A stretch of 64,000 nucleotides of DNA from Bifidobacterium longum subsp. infantis ATCC 15697 = JCM 1222 = DSM 20088 (GCF_000269965.1 NC_017219.1:434001-498000), one strand, 5' to 3'. Counted from the first letter of the stretch, positions 29,676-38,056 are shown. Numbers and translations: made by a program. The notes: a model not told the origin generated them from the sequence alone.

Positions 29676-30305
29676 TCACTCGGCCTGCTCGCCGTTCTGC
29701 TCGGCCTCGAGCTGGGCTTTGAGCCCCGCCAATCCGGCGAAACGGATATCCGTCACATCGTGATGATGATCGGGATCCTCGTTCAGATCGGCACCGCACT
29801 GCGAGCACAGACCCTTGCAATCCGGTCGGCACAGTGGCTGCAACGGCAGCGATTCGACCAGCGTGTCGCGGATCATCGCCTCGATGTCCGCGAATGCGCC
29901 GTTCTCCAGCAGCGGATACGTGTCTTCCGATTCGTCCTCGCCGGCGATGATGTCGATCTCGTCGTCCTTCTTGTTCTTGCCACCCTTGCCGTTGGCCTTG
30001 TCCTGACCCGACTCATACGGGAAGAACACCGTCACATCAACCGGCCAGTCCTCGTCAATCGGCTTCAGGCAGCGCGTGCACTCGCTGACGAATGGCGCGA
30101 CCAGGCGGCCGGTGAAGATCAGGCCGTCCACAATCGAATCGAACTGCCCGCTCACGTGTACGGGCTCACCTTCCTTGATGCCGACAATGCTGTCGCCAAT
30201 GCCGGAAGGTGCTGGGAAATCGGCGTCAATCGGCTTGGATTGACCGGCGCGCGAAGCAATCTGCGCTACCGGAATGGCCCACGGGGAATCTTCAACTCGT
30301 GCCAT
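29676..30305 (-). CDS. YceD/DUF177-family protein
   Basis: Protein of 209 aa. The DUF177 core includes ECTRCLKPIDEDWPVDVTVF and the cysteine-rich motif CRPDCKGLCSQCGADLNEDP. Family members are linked to 23S rRNA or L32 expression and are nearly always next to rpmF, as here. A Lys/Asp-rich insertion (about residues 100-125) is present. The exact biochemical role is not established. Confidence 0.92.
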   Translation of the reverse strand: MARVEDSPWAIPVAQIASRAGQSKPIDADFPAPSGIGDSIVGIKEGEPVHVSGQFDSIVDGLIFTGRLVAPFVSECTRCLKPIDEDWPVDVTVFFPYESGQDKANGKGGKNKKDDEIDIIAGEDESEDTYPLLENGAFADIEAMIRDTLVESLPLQPLCRPDCKGLCSQCGADLNEDPDHHHDVTDIRFAGLAGLKAQLEAEQNGEQAE

Positions 30306-30340
30306 GGTATGTTCTTGGTGCCTTTCGTATGTTGGCTGGA

Positions 30341-30421
30341 GTTATTCGTTACTGGCGTTATTCGCGTTACTGATGTTGCCGGCGTTGCTGATGTTGCCGG
30401 CGTTGCTGGTGTTACTGGGCT
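30341..30421. repeat. 9-bp minisatellite at the end of the coiled-coil gene
   Basis: Nine imperfect units of about 9 bp (type TGCTGATGT and TGCCGGCGT) start just inside and continue past the stop codon of the neighbouring minus-strand gene. In an alternative minus frame they read as SNAGNI repeats. Confidence 0.8.
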
Positions 30422-31302
30422 TCGGGATAGTCGTTCAGCGTCAGGTGCGGCATCCGTTCTCCGGCCGCGCGCTGGCGCTCTTCCAGCACGTTAAGACCGG
30501 CCTGCACATCCTGACTGAGTTTGCCGAGCTGCTGGGACAGCCCTTCCATCACCGTAGTGCAGTACTGGTCCGCGCCTTGGGTCAGATGGTCGGCTCTGGT
30601 CTGTGCCTGGTCAAGAATCGCGCGCGCTTTCTGCCGTGCAAGCTCGGTGACGTTCTCCTGGCCGGCCAGGAACTGTGCCTGTTCGTTGGCGTCCTTGATC
30701 ATGTCGGCTGCGCGGCTTTGTGCGGAGGCGACGATGGCGTTGGACTGGGTCTGTGCCGATTCCAGACGGCGCTCGGCCTCGCGCATGAGGGCGGAGGCGC
30801 GCTCCAACTGCACCGGCAGCATTTTCTTCAACTCGGAAAGCTGGTCGGTGAATTCGTCTCGGTCAACCTTCACCATGCCGGGGGCGAATATGCTGGACTT
30901 CGCTTCGCCCAGTGCCACCTCGAGCTGGTCGATGATGTCATACACCGTGGTGAATTCCTCGCGGCTCTTGACCGTGGCCGGGTCGTCGTCCGTGGTTTCT
31001 CGCAGGTCGGGCATTTCGTTCATGAACGAGGGGCGAGTGCCGGCGGCCTGAGCGGTCTGAGCTTGTGCCCGGGTCTGCTGAGCTGCTTGGGCCTGCGCTT
31101 TGGCCTGCATCTGTGCCGGAGTAGGGGTAGGCGCGGCGGGCGGCGATCCGGCGAGAACATCGGCCTCTTCGGTGGGTGCCGGCGCGGCTTGCGTAGACGC
31201 GGGCGGTTCCGGGGCGGACGGCTCCGGAGTGGACGATGCGGTGTCCGCATTCGGTTTGGTCAGATCGACGTATCCAGTGGGGTGGTCATCGCTCATAGTC
31301 AT
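30412..31302 (-). CDS. Coiled-coil septum/DivIVA-like protein
   Basis: Protein of 296 aa. The first 100 residues are a Pro/Ala/Gln-rich disordered region. From about residue 115 comes a REEFTTVYDIIDQLEVALGE segment and then continuous alpha-helix predicted as coiled coil (LKKMLPVQLERASALMREAE). This layout matches the actinobacterial SepIVA/DivIVA-like cell-division proteins near coaD and rpmF. The start at 31302 follows AAGGAC by 11 bases; 31296 is an alternative. Function by family context only. Confidence 0.78.
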   Translation of the reverse strand: MTMSDDHPTGYVDLTKPNADTASSTPEPSAPEPPASTQAAPAPTEEADVLAGSPPAAPTPTPAQMQAKAQAQAAQQTRAQAQTAQAAGTRPSFMNEMPDLRETTDDDPATVKSREEFTTVYDIIDQLEVALGEAKSSIFAPGMVKVDRDEFTDQLSELKKMLPVQLERASALMREAERRLESAQTQSNAIVASAQSRAADMIKDANEQAQFLAGQENVTELARQKARAILDQAQTRADHLTQGADQYCTTVMEGLSQQLGKLSQDVQAGLNVLEERQRAAGERMPHLTLNDYPEAQ

Positions 31303-31309
31303 TAGTGCA

Positions 31310-31810
31310 TCAGTCCTTCCGCTGACGTTCCTCGGCCAGAGCATCGGCCAGCATCGGCACGACGCAATCGGGCACCATGCCGGTCACGTCGCCCCCATGG
31401 CGGGCCACGTCCTTGACGATGGAACTGGAGATGTGTTCAAGAATCGGATCGGCCGGCAAAAACAGGGTTTCGATGCCAGCGAGCTTGCGATTGACCAGCG
31501 CCATGCCGAGCTCGGCTTCATAGTCACCGTTCTGGCGCAGACCCTTGACGATAACGGTGGCGCCGACCTTCTTGCAGTAGTCGGTAATCAGGCCGTCGGT
31601 GGAAGAAACGGTGACGTTCTTGCAACCGGCTTTGTCGAGGGCGCGGCGGATCACGTCGACTCTGGTGGCGTCGGAAAACATCGGTGTTTTCGCGGCGTTG
31701 ACGGCCACCACCACATGCACCTCGTCGAAAAACCGCGCCGAGCGCTCGATTACGTCCAAGTGTCCGGCGGTAACGGGGTCATACGAGCCGGGGCATACTG
31801 CGATAGTCAT
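31310..31810 (-). CDS. coaD: Phosphopantetheine adenylyltransferase
   Basis: Enzyme of 166 aa for the penultimate step of coenzyme A synthesis. The nucleotide-binding motif is [16 protein letters not shown] (T/HxGH) and the C-terminal [14 protein letters not shown] is the classic family end. It starts the coaD, coiled-coil, YceD, rpmF, rnc order seen in actinobacteria. It lies 7 bp before the next gene, so co-transcription is likely. Confidence 0.96.
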
Positions 31811-31886
31811 GTCTTATAGCCTACCGCTAGTGGTGTGCTTCGTGCTGCCGAGCGTGCATTGTTGTCGCGTCGGCGTATGAGGCAGT

Positions 31887-31934
31887 GTGTGCGGTGCCGT
31901 ATGTGGCGTCGTGTGCGGCATTGTATGTGGCGGG
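31887..31934. repeat. 24-bp imperfect tandem repeat
   Basis: Two copies of a unit starting GTGTGCGG and ending TATGTGGCG differ at a few positions. They lie in the divergent gap between coaD and the DUF3039 gene. A partial third copy precedes them. Confidence 0.6.
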
Positions 31935-32060
31935 GTGGCGTGATGCGCGACATGGGTGTGTGGAGGTGTGCGGATTACGCGCCAATGGGTTTCGCGGGTA
32001 ACGACGGGAATCTATGATGGAGTGCAGTCGAATCGTTGAATACGAGGAAAGAAGTGCACC

Positions 32061-32354
32061 ATGACTTTTGCCGAGATGTTCGTTGATGATGCAGAACCGC
32101 TGCGCAACCCGGACCAAGGTGCCGGCACGTCGGTGCTGGAACGCCCGGAAACCAAGGAGTCTCCGGTTCGTGACGATGGCGGCGACGCGGATCGATTCGC
32201 ACATTATGTTTCTAAGGACCGTATCGCCGAATCACGCGCGACCGGTCGTCCGGTGGTCGCCCTGTGCGGCAAGGTCTGGGTGCCCAAGCACGATCCGTCC
32301 AAGTACCCGGTTTGCCCCGATTGCAAGCGCATCTACGAAGAGATGACGCGCTAA
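32061..32354 (+). CDS. DUF3039-family small protein
   Basis: Protein of 97 aa found in actinobacteria. Conserved stretches are DRFAHYVSKDRIAES, GRPVVALCGKVWVPKHDP and a C-terminal CPDCKRIYE; the three cysteines suggest a metal site. AAAGAAG precedes the start. Function is unknown. A palindromic GGCTCCCC repeat follows at 32366-32388. Confidence 0.88.
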   Translation: MTFAEMFVDDAEPLRNPDQGAGTSVLERPETKESPVRDDGGDADRFAHYVSKDRIAESRATGRPVVALCGKVWVPKHDPSKYPVCPDCKRIYEEMTR

Positions 32355-32365
32355 AGGTGGTACTT

Positions 32366-32388
32366 GGCTCCCCTCAGCGAAGGGAGCC
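32366..32388. repeat. Palindromic GGCTCCCC repeat, single-arm form
   Basis: GGCTCCCcTC and GAaGGGAGCC flank an AGC core. It belongs to the same family as the repeats at 17096, 38827, 47665 and 24643. It lies between the convergent DUF3039 and aldo/keto reductase genes and could act as a terminator. Confidence 0.7.
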
Positions 32389-32395
32389 GAAATGG

Positions 32396-33406
32396 TCACC
32401 GAGCCGAAATCTCGTCGATCAGCTTGAGCTCTTCGACGGTGAAGTGGGTGTTCTTGAGGGCGTCGATGTTGTCGAGAATCTGCTGCGGCTTGGAGGCTCC
32501 GGTCAGCACGGAGATCACCTTACCATCGTGCAGCAGCCATGCCAGGCTCATCTCGGCCAGCGTCTGGCCGCGTTCGGCGGCCAGATTGTTCAGGTCCACG
32601 ACCTGCTTGTGCAGTTTCTCGGTCAGAGCGGAATCGTTGAGGAATCGCGGATCGTGAGCCATGCGGCTGTCGGCCGGAATGCCGTTCAGATAACGGTTGG
32701 TCAGCAGGCCCTGAGCCAGCGGGCAGAAGGTGATAAGGCCCTTGCCCAGCTTGTAAGCCGTCTCCTTCAGACCGTTCTTTTCCACGGTGCGGTCGAGGAT
32801 GTTGTACTTGTTCTGGTTGATGATGAACGGCACGTGCAGGTCGGTGAGGATCGCGGCGGCCTTCTCCATCGTCGGACCATCGTAGTTGGACAGACCCACG
32901 TACAGGGCCTTGCCGGAGTTCACGGCCTGAGCCAGTGCGCCCATGGTCTCCTCCAGCGGGGTTTCCGGGTCCGGGTGGTGATGGTAGAAGATGTCCACAT
33001 AATCCAAGCCCAAGCGTTCGAGCGACTGGTCGAGGCTGGCGAGCAGGTACTTGCGGCTGCCGAGGTCGCCATACGGGCCTGCCCACATTTCATAGCCGGC
33101 CTTGGTGGAGATGACGAGTTCGTCGCGGTGGTGCTTGAAGTACTTGGCGAGCAGCAGGCCGCAGTTCTTCTCGGCCTGGCCGGGCTCGGGGCCGTAGTTG
33201 TTGGCCAGATCGAAGTGGGTGATGCCGTTGTCGAAGGCGGTGAAGACCAGGGACTTCATCTGGTCGAATGGCGTGATGTCGCCGAAGTTGTGCCAGAAGC
33301 CGAGTGAGACGGCCGGCAACTTGAGGCCGGAGGTGCCGGCACGGTTGTAGGTCATCGTGTCGTAACGGTGCGGGTTGGGAGCGTAGGTGGTGGTTGGCTC
33401 GAACAT
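32396..33406 (-). CDS. Aldo/keto reductase (YghZ/GprA type)
   Basis: NADPH-dependent TIM-barrel oxidoreductase of 336 aa. The tetrad is visible: Asp and Tyr in HFDLANNYGPE, Lys in VISTKAGY, His in DIFYHHHPDPETP. Similarity is to the subfamily that reduces L-glyceraldehyde 3-phosphate and methylglyoxal (E. coli YghZ). It is divergent from a MerR regulator. A MerR-style promoter with 19-bp spacer faces it at 33501-33531, so it is probably induced by an electrophile or aldehyde through that regulator. Confidence 0.9.
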   Translation of the reverse strand: MFEPTTTYAPNPHRYDTMTYNRAGTSGLKLPAVSLGFWHNFGDITPFDQMKSLVFTAFDNGITHFDLANNYGPEPGQAEKNCGLLLAKYFKHHRDELVISTKAGYEMWAGPYGDLGSRKYLLASLDQSLERLGLDYVDIFYHHHPDPETPLEETMGALAQAVNSGKALYVGLSNYDGPTMEKAAAILTDLHVPFIINQNKYNILDRTVEKNGLKETAYKLGKGLITFCPLAQGLLTNRYLNGIPADSRMAHDPRFLNDSALTEKLHKQVVDLNNLAAERGQTLAEMSLAWLLHDGKVISVLTGASKPQQILDNIDALKNTHFTVEELKLIDEISAR

Positions 33407-33500
33407 TGAGTCTCCTTACAATGTCATTTTTGTTCTTACGAATGCTGGTCTGCGATGGGCAAACCGACGCCGATCGAGTGGTATTCGTAAGTGTTCTTAG

Positions 33501-33531
33501 ATACTAAGGTTCCAGTTCAAGTGAACTTGAA
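33501..33531 (-). promoter_or_regulatory. MerR-type promoter/operator for the aldo/keto reductase
   Basis: On the minus strand TTCAAG (33531-33526) and TAGTAT (33506-33501) are separated by 19 bp, the long spacer typical of MerR-activated promoters. An inverted repeat TTCAAGT-GA-ACTTGAA (33516-33531) covers the -35 side, and CTTAG-ATA-CTAAG spans 33496-33508. Confidence 0.6.
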
Positions 33532-33576
33532 TGCAAACGGCTGCGACGCTTCGGCGTGTCGCCGCAGTAAGGAGTC

Positions 33577-34008
33577 ATGATGTCCTACACCATTCGTCAG
33601 GTGGCCACGCAGTTCCATATGCAGCCCTCTACGCTGCGCTATTACGAGGATCAGGGATTGCTGACCAACGTGGAGCGCACCGAAACCGGCCAGCGTATAT
33701 ACGAAGACTGCCATATCGACCGTCTGCGCGCGATCTGCTGCTTCAAGAACGCCGGCATGACCATTGACGATCTTAAAAAGTTCTTCGTGTATGAGTCCAA
33801 TGAGCCCGAGCATATCGACGAAATCCTTGATCTGCTGGAATCTCGCCGCGAATCCTTGGACGAGCAGCGCCGAGCCCTCAACGAGGCGGCCATGCACGTG
33901 CAGCGCAAGCTTCATTACTATGGCGACATCAAGCGTGCCATCGACGCCGGTGGAGACTGGCCGGATTGGCGCGAGTACAAAAACCGCGCCTATTCCATTG
34001 AATGTTGA
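33577..34008 (+). CDS. MerR-family transcriptional regulator
   Basis: Protein of 143 aa. The N-terminal winged helix begins YTIRQVATQFHMQPSTLRYY and continues EDQGLL; a dimerisation coiled coil (DEILDLLESRRESLDEQ) follows. There is one cysteine pair (CC in RAICCFKN) but no clear metal-binding loop, so it resembles the stress/aldehyde-responsive members. GTAAGGAG lies upstream. The stop codon lies within a 16-bp tandem repeat. Confidence 0.9.
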   Translation: MMSYTIRQVATQFHMQPSTLRYYEDQGLLTNVERTETGQRIYEDCHIDRLRAICCFKNAGMTIDDLKKFFVYESNEPEHIDEILDLLESRRESLDEQRRALNEAAMHVQRKLHYYGDIKRAIDAGGDWPDWREYKNRAYSIEC

Positions 34009-34032
34009 GGCCATCGAATGTTGAGGCCATCG
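34001..34032. repeat. 16-bp perfect tandem repeat across the merR stop
   Basis: AATGTTGAGGCCATCG occurs twice head to tail, with a degenerate third copy after it. The merR stop codon TGA (34006-34008) is inside the first copy. Confidence 0.9.
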
Positions 34033-34091
34033 AGTGCTGAGCTGGATGCCGGCTGGGCACAAAGACCGATGCGCGTCGATCGTGGGCGCGT

Positions 34092-34718
34092 CTATCCGAG
34101 TAAGGCCTTGCTCGGCAGTGCGCGGTCGAGCAGCCAGACAACGAGCGATATCACGAAGAACGCCATGGCCAGCTTGCCGCAGCTAATGCCGAACCCTTGC
34201 CAGCCGAGTGCGTCGAGGTCGATGAAGTCGTACGGATACGGACTGCCGCCGGCCGCCGGTCCGGAACCCGGCCAAATCGCCGCACGGGCCAGCACGAAGA
34301 CCAAGTATGCAGGGAAATACGCCAGCCACGAGAACATGTAATGCCAGCGGAAACGCCGGTGCGGATCGAATAGCACGAAATCGATAACCGCCATAATCGG
34401 GGCGATTTTGTGCAGCATCGTATTGGTCATGATGCCAATAACCTGTGGCACGTATGCCGGGTCGTCCGGAGGCATCAGGAAGAACGCCACCAGTGCGGTG
34501 ACTGTGGCGTACACAGTCAGGCACCCCTTAAGCCATGCGGGCGGCTGAATGCCTTTGAGCAGTGTGGCCGCGCCGGACCACAGCATCACGATGCCCAGCA
34601 CGAAACCGGTCTGGAACGTGAAATACACCCAGAACTGTGGTTTGGACCATGCCTCATATGTGCCCACGAAGCAGAAACCGGCGATCGCAAAGCGCCACAA
34701 CACCACGATGAATCTCAT
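34092..34718 (-). CDS. Pr6Pr-like integral membrane protein
   Basis: Protein of 208 aa with about six hydrophobic helices. The stretch MLHKIAPIMAVIDFVLFDPH, the later YPYDFIDLD, and conserved Trp/Pro residues match the Pr6Pr/FAR-17a-like membrane family found in Gram-positive bacteria. The function is not established. It stands alone between merR and pncB. Confidence 0.75.
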   Translation of the reverse strand: MRFIVVLWRFAIAGFCFVGTYEAWSKPQFWVYFTFQTGFVLGIVMLWSGAATLLKGIQPPAWLKGCLTVYATVTALVAFFLMPPDDPAYVPQVIGIMTNTMLHKIAPIMAVIDFVLFDPHRRFRWHYMFSWLAYFPAYLVFVLARAAIWPGSGPAAGGSPYPYDFIDLDALGWQGFGISCGKLAMAFFVISLVVWLLDRALPSKALLG

Positions 34719-34811
34719 GCATCGAGTCTACCGCTTCGCCAGTGGGCTGTATGGCTTTGCCCGGACTACACTTAGGTGCAACTTCACCACTTATGTAGGA
34801 AAGGCCTTGCA

Positions 34812-36134
34812 ATGGTCGATTATTCGCCGGCTCTGATGACCGACATGTATGAATACACGATGCTCGACGCCGCTCTGAAAGACGGTACCGCCGACCGCAA
34901 ATGCGTGTTCGAGGTGTTCACGCGTCGCCTGCCCGAAGGCCGTCGCTATGGCGTGGTGGCCGGCACCGGCCGCATTCTGGATGCGCTGGAACATTTCCAC
35001 TTGGACGAAGCGGACCTGAAGTTCCTGGCCGACCGTCACGTGGTAAGCCCCGAGACCATTAAGTGGCTGGAGAACTTCCACTTCTCCGGTACGATTCGCG
35101 GTTACCGCGAAGGTGAGATGTTCTTCCCGAACTCCCCGATTTTGCAGGTCGAAGGCACGTTCGGCGAATGCACGCTACTGGAGACGTTGATTCTATCCGT
35201 GCTGAACTACGATTCCGCAGTGGCCTCCGCCGCCTCACGTATGGCGTCGGCAGCCAAAGATCGCCCTTGCATGGATATGGGCGGACGCCGCACTAACGAG
35301 TGGGCCGCCGTGGCCGCCGCTCGAGCCGCCGTAGTGGGCGGATTCAAGGGTACCGCCAATCTGCTGGCCGCCCGGCTGTATGGTCTGAAGGCCATTGGCA
35401 CCGCCGCGCATTGCTTCACGTTGGTGCATGATTCCGAACGTGACGCCTTCGAATCGCAGATCGAGGCTTTGGGCAAGAACACCACGCTGCTGGTGGACAC
35501 CTACAACATCGAGGAAGCCGTGAAAACCGCCGTCGAAGTGGCTGGTCCCGAACTGGGTGGCGTGCGCATCGACTCCGGCGACCTAGCCGCCATGGCCCAG
35601 CGTGTGCGCAACCAGTTGGACGCCCTGGGTGCCACGAACACCACCATTACCGTGACCAACGATTTGGATGAGTACGCGCTCGCCGCATTGCAGACCGCGC
35701 CGGTCGACTCCTATGGCGTGGGCACCATGCTGGTCACCGGCTCCGGCGCTCCCACTTGTGCGATGGTGTACAAGCTCACCGAACGTGAAGGCGCTGACGG
35801 CACGATGGTTCCGGTCATGAAGAAGTCCAAGGACAAGGCCACAGTGCCCGGTCGCAAGTTGGCATTCCGCTCCTACGAATACGCGCTAGCCGAAGCCGAA
35901 CACGTGATTTCCGGCTCGGAAGAGAAGCTGGCCGGTTTCACGCCCGAACCGACATGGAAGAACCTGCTGGTCGATTTCGTGGACCACGGCCATATCGATG
36001 CGCAATGGCAGGGCCATGACGCCATCATGGCCGCCCACGACTACCGCGCCAAGGCGTTGTCCGAACTGCCCATCACCGCACAAAGCCTGATGAAGGGCGA
36101 GCCCGTGATTCCGACGGAGACTCAGGTTCTCTGA
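34812..36134 (+). CDS. pncB: Nicotinate phosphoribosyltransferase
   Basis: Enzyme of 440 aa converting nicotinate and PRPP to nicotinate mononucleotide in NAD salvage. The N-terminus MVDYSPALMTDMYEYTML, the GGRRTNEWAA stretch, VDTYNIEEAVKTA and GVRIDSGDLA with the PRPP/phosphate-binding residues are family-typical. The start at 34812 follows GGAAAGG. NAD salvage is expected to be essential if de novo NAD synthesis is absent, as reported for bifidobacteria. Confidence 0.93.
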   Translation: MVDYSPALMTDMYEYTMLDAALKDGTADRKCVFEVFTRRLPEGRRYGVVAGTGRILDALEHFHLDEADLKFLADRHVVSPETIKWLENFHFSGTIRGYREGEMFFPNSPILQVEGTFGECTLLETLILSVLNYDSAVASAASRMASAAKDRPCMDMGGRRTNEWAAVAAARAAVVGGFKGTANLLAARLYGLKAIGTAAHCFTLVHDSERDAFESQIEALGKNTTLLVDTYNIEEAVKTAVEVAGPELGGVRIDSGDLAAMAQRVRNQLDALGATNTTITVTNDLDEYALAALQTAPVDSYGVGTMLVTGSGAPTCAMVYKLTEREGADGTMVPVMKKSKDKATVPGRKLAFRSYEYALAEAEHVISGSEEKLAGFTPEPTWKNLLVDFVDHGHIDAQWQGHDAIMAAHDYRAKALSELPITAQSLMKGEPVIPTETQVL

Positions 36135-36550
36135 CGAGAACTTCCGTCTCCATAGGAATCCGTCGCAGCATAGCTGCTCCCCTTACCTACGGACGGCCCA
36201 CTGGGCTGTCCGCTTAACGGTTCGACCACAGAGACCAAAGTCCTCTGACCGTATCTCACTGGCCGCATCCCTTTGGTTACATTGGCTACTCTTCCCTCTG
36301 TCTGTGCCCCTCTGTCTGTGTTGGCCGCACTCCTGTGGTCGCCGCCGAGGCGGGGAGATCCAACCCCGGTCGCACCCCCGTGTTTGCACCCCCTGTGGCT
36401 GTGTCCCGGGGCTGTATTGGCCGCGTCCCCTCGGCTGAACTGCGTCCCGGTTCGCCGGACGTGGTTCCAGCTGAGGGTGGCCCCCTTGTTTTTTTTTGGG
36501 GGGGGGCTACTGCTCACCGGGGAAATATGTATATGTGCATGCTGTTGCAA

Positions 36551-36664
36551 TGTACATTTTGTTGTCAGTTGACAACGTCTTGATTCAGATGAATTGGCGG
36601 GAAATGGCCATTTGTCTTATCCAATTGATTTGAAGAACGTTGTCAGTTGACAACGTTTTGTACA
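36551..36664. repeat. Pair of inverted 28-bp sites bounding a 114-bp segment
   Basis: The left arm (36551-36578) starts TGTACA and holds GTTGTC-AGTT-GACAAC; the right arm (36637-36664) is its imperfect inverse and ends TGTACA. Each arm is itself palindromic (GTTGTC with GACAAC). They may be two operator sites or the ends of a tiny mobile element. Confidence 0.7.
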
Positions 36665-36818
36665 TGGTGCGGAACGACACATATTCCTATCCTGGTCAGG
36701 ATGCCGACGAGGTGGAGTGAAAAACCAAACCATTTCAGAGGATATTGCACCGAGACGTTGTGGGATTGCCGTGTTGTCGGTGATGTTACAGAGATGGCGC
36801 AGTGTTGCGTGAGGGGGT

Positions 36819-36842
36819 GTTGCGTGTGATGTTGCGTGTGAT
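36819..36842. repeat. 12-bp tandem repeat
   Basis: GTTGCGTGTGAT occurs twice head to tail, then continues as GTTGCGTT. Part of the repeat-rich leader of the HTH gene. Confidence 0.85.
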
Positions 36843-36895
36843 GTTGCGTTGGGCTGATTGGGAGGAATATTCTGCCGGTAGAATGCCGTGATGCG

Positions 36896-36925
36896 TGCGG
36901 AGCAATCGTTTGCGGAGCAATCGTT
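36896..36925. repeat. 15-bp perfect tandem duplication
   Basis: TGCGGAGCAATCGTT occurs twice head to tail, about 150 bp upstream of the HTH gene. Confidence 0.9.
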
Positions 36926-36970
36926 GAAGAATCGTGTGAACTGATGCGATACGAATCATACCGTCTCTGA

Positions 36971-37017
36971 ATTGTGGGATATGACGAATCGTATCATCAT
37001 GGGATTGTGGGATATGA
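36971..37017. repeat. 14-bp direct repeats before the HTH gene
   Basis: ATTGTGGGATATGA occurs at 36971-36984 and 37004-37017, 33 bp apart. ATACGAATCAT and GAATCGTATCAT variants lie nearby. The spacing near three helical turns and the place upstream of an HTH gene suggest regulator sites. Confidence 0.6.
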
Positions 37018-37070
37018 TGATTGCGGTTTGATGAAATGACCGGGAAATCGGCCGAGGCAAGGTGACTTCG

Positions 37071-37913
37071 ATGAGTGAAACTCTCAATGATGAGAACGCG
37101 GCGGGCAACGATGACGTATCAGAGCGGCGCGCTGTAGAGCATCGAGCGTTAGAACAGTACGATGTCGTGCATCACGGTGTGGTATCTGGTTGCCCTGTTA
37201 ATTCGTGTGCGGCTGTGCTGAATGAAGTGATGTCGCAGACTGGTTGGAATGCCTATGAGCTTGCACAGCGCACTGGTTTGGATCGGTCTGCAATTGGTCG
37301 CGTATTGCGTGGGCAAAGAGGTATGTTGTTTGATGTTTTGGCCGAGGGGCTTGAGCGGGCTGGTTTTGGTCTTCACCTAGAAGCCGTGGCCCCCTCGCAA
37401 ACGATTCCGGAAGACGAATTGCACATGTTGTTGGCGCAACTGCGTAGGCCTCCTGATTTCGATGCAATAGAAAGCGGAGCGACCTGGTCTACGTTGAAGA
37501 TGCTCTGCGTCAATCTGATTCATGCTCGGAATGTTCAACATCAACGTATATCGTTCGTCCGAGCGGTTGCACGGGTGAACGATGCGTGCTGGATTGCGTT
37601 TCTCGCTGGTTTATACCATTTTCTGCGTTGGGATATCAACCCAAGGAACAGACGCTTGACATTGGTTCCTCCGTACCGGTATGGCTTGGATGGATGGTGG
37701 TCCCCACTGCCGAGCGCGGCAATTATGCACGTGCTTCATCGATATGAAGAGCCGTTGCATGACATGGGCTATACATATTTGCCGTTAATCGATTACGAAC
37801 TCAACGCTATGCAGCGCAAGCAATTCAACCAAGATTTCATGGAATATGGCATTCTTATTCCAGCGGACGATCTCTCCCGATCCTCATCAGGTACGCAGGC
37901 ATTGACTCTGTAA
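37071..37913 (+). CDS. Orphan helix-turn-helix protein with unknown C-terminal domain
   Basis: Protein of 280 aa. An XRE-type helix-turn-helix lies near residues 50-95 (WNAYELAQRTGLDRSAIGRV). The following 170 residues match nothing I know and are rich in Trp, Tyr, His and Arg (GLYHFLRWDINPRN, YRYGLDGWWSPLPS). No membrane segment or enzyme motif is evident. The start at 37071 follows AAGGTG by 6 bases; GTG at 37062 is an alternative. Base composition is lower in GC than neighbours and there is no partner gene, which suggests transfer. It may be an autoregulated accessory or toxin-antitoxin-like factor; that is speculation. Confidence 0.7.
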   Translation: MSETLNDENAAGNDDVSERRAVEHRALEQYDVVHHGVVSGCPVNSCAAVLNEVMSQTGWNAYELAQRTGLDRSAIGRVLRGQRGMLFDVLAEGLERAGFGLHLEAVAPSQTIPEDELHMLLAQLRRPPDFDAIESGATWSTLKMLCVNLIHARNVQHQRISFVRAVARVNDACWIAFLAGLYHFLRWDINPRNRRLTLVPPYRYGLDGWWSPLPSAAIMHVLHRYEEPLHDMGYTYLPLIDYELNAMQRKQFNQDFMEYGILIPADDLSRSSSGTQALTL

Positions 37914-38056
37914 GCGAGTGGTGCATAAGAAAATAGTGGCGTGCATCCAAGTGTCATGGGATGGATATGTAAGCAGGGAATGACATTGCGCTGGAGTTTG
38001 ATGATGGTTGACGAGTTGCTATCCAAGCATAGAGCGGATGGCGTATGCTGGGGCGC

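Larger units (their letters stand above)
36135..37070. other. Repeat-rich non-coding gap upstream of an orphan HTH gene
   Basis: 936 bp without a credible gene. The first 400 bp are GC-rich and contain short internal repeats (CTCTGTCTGTG twice near 36297-36320). A T9G9 tract lies at 36489-36506. The second half is less GC-rich and full of direct and inverted repeats, listed separately. No known ncRNA motif is recognised. Confidence 0.55.

Noticed and set aside
36122..36550. Minus-strand open frame of 142 codons downstream of pncB
   Set aside because: Low-complexity composition, no ribosome-binding site, overlaps the pncB end and the T9G9 tract; looks like chance openness in GC-rich DNA.
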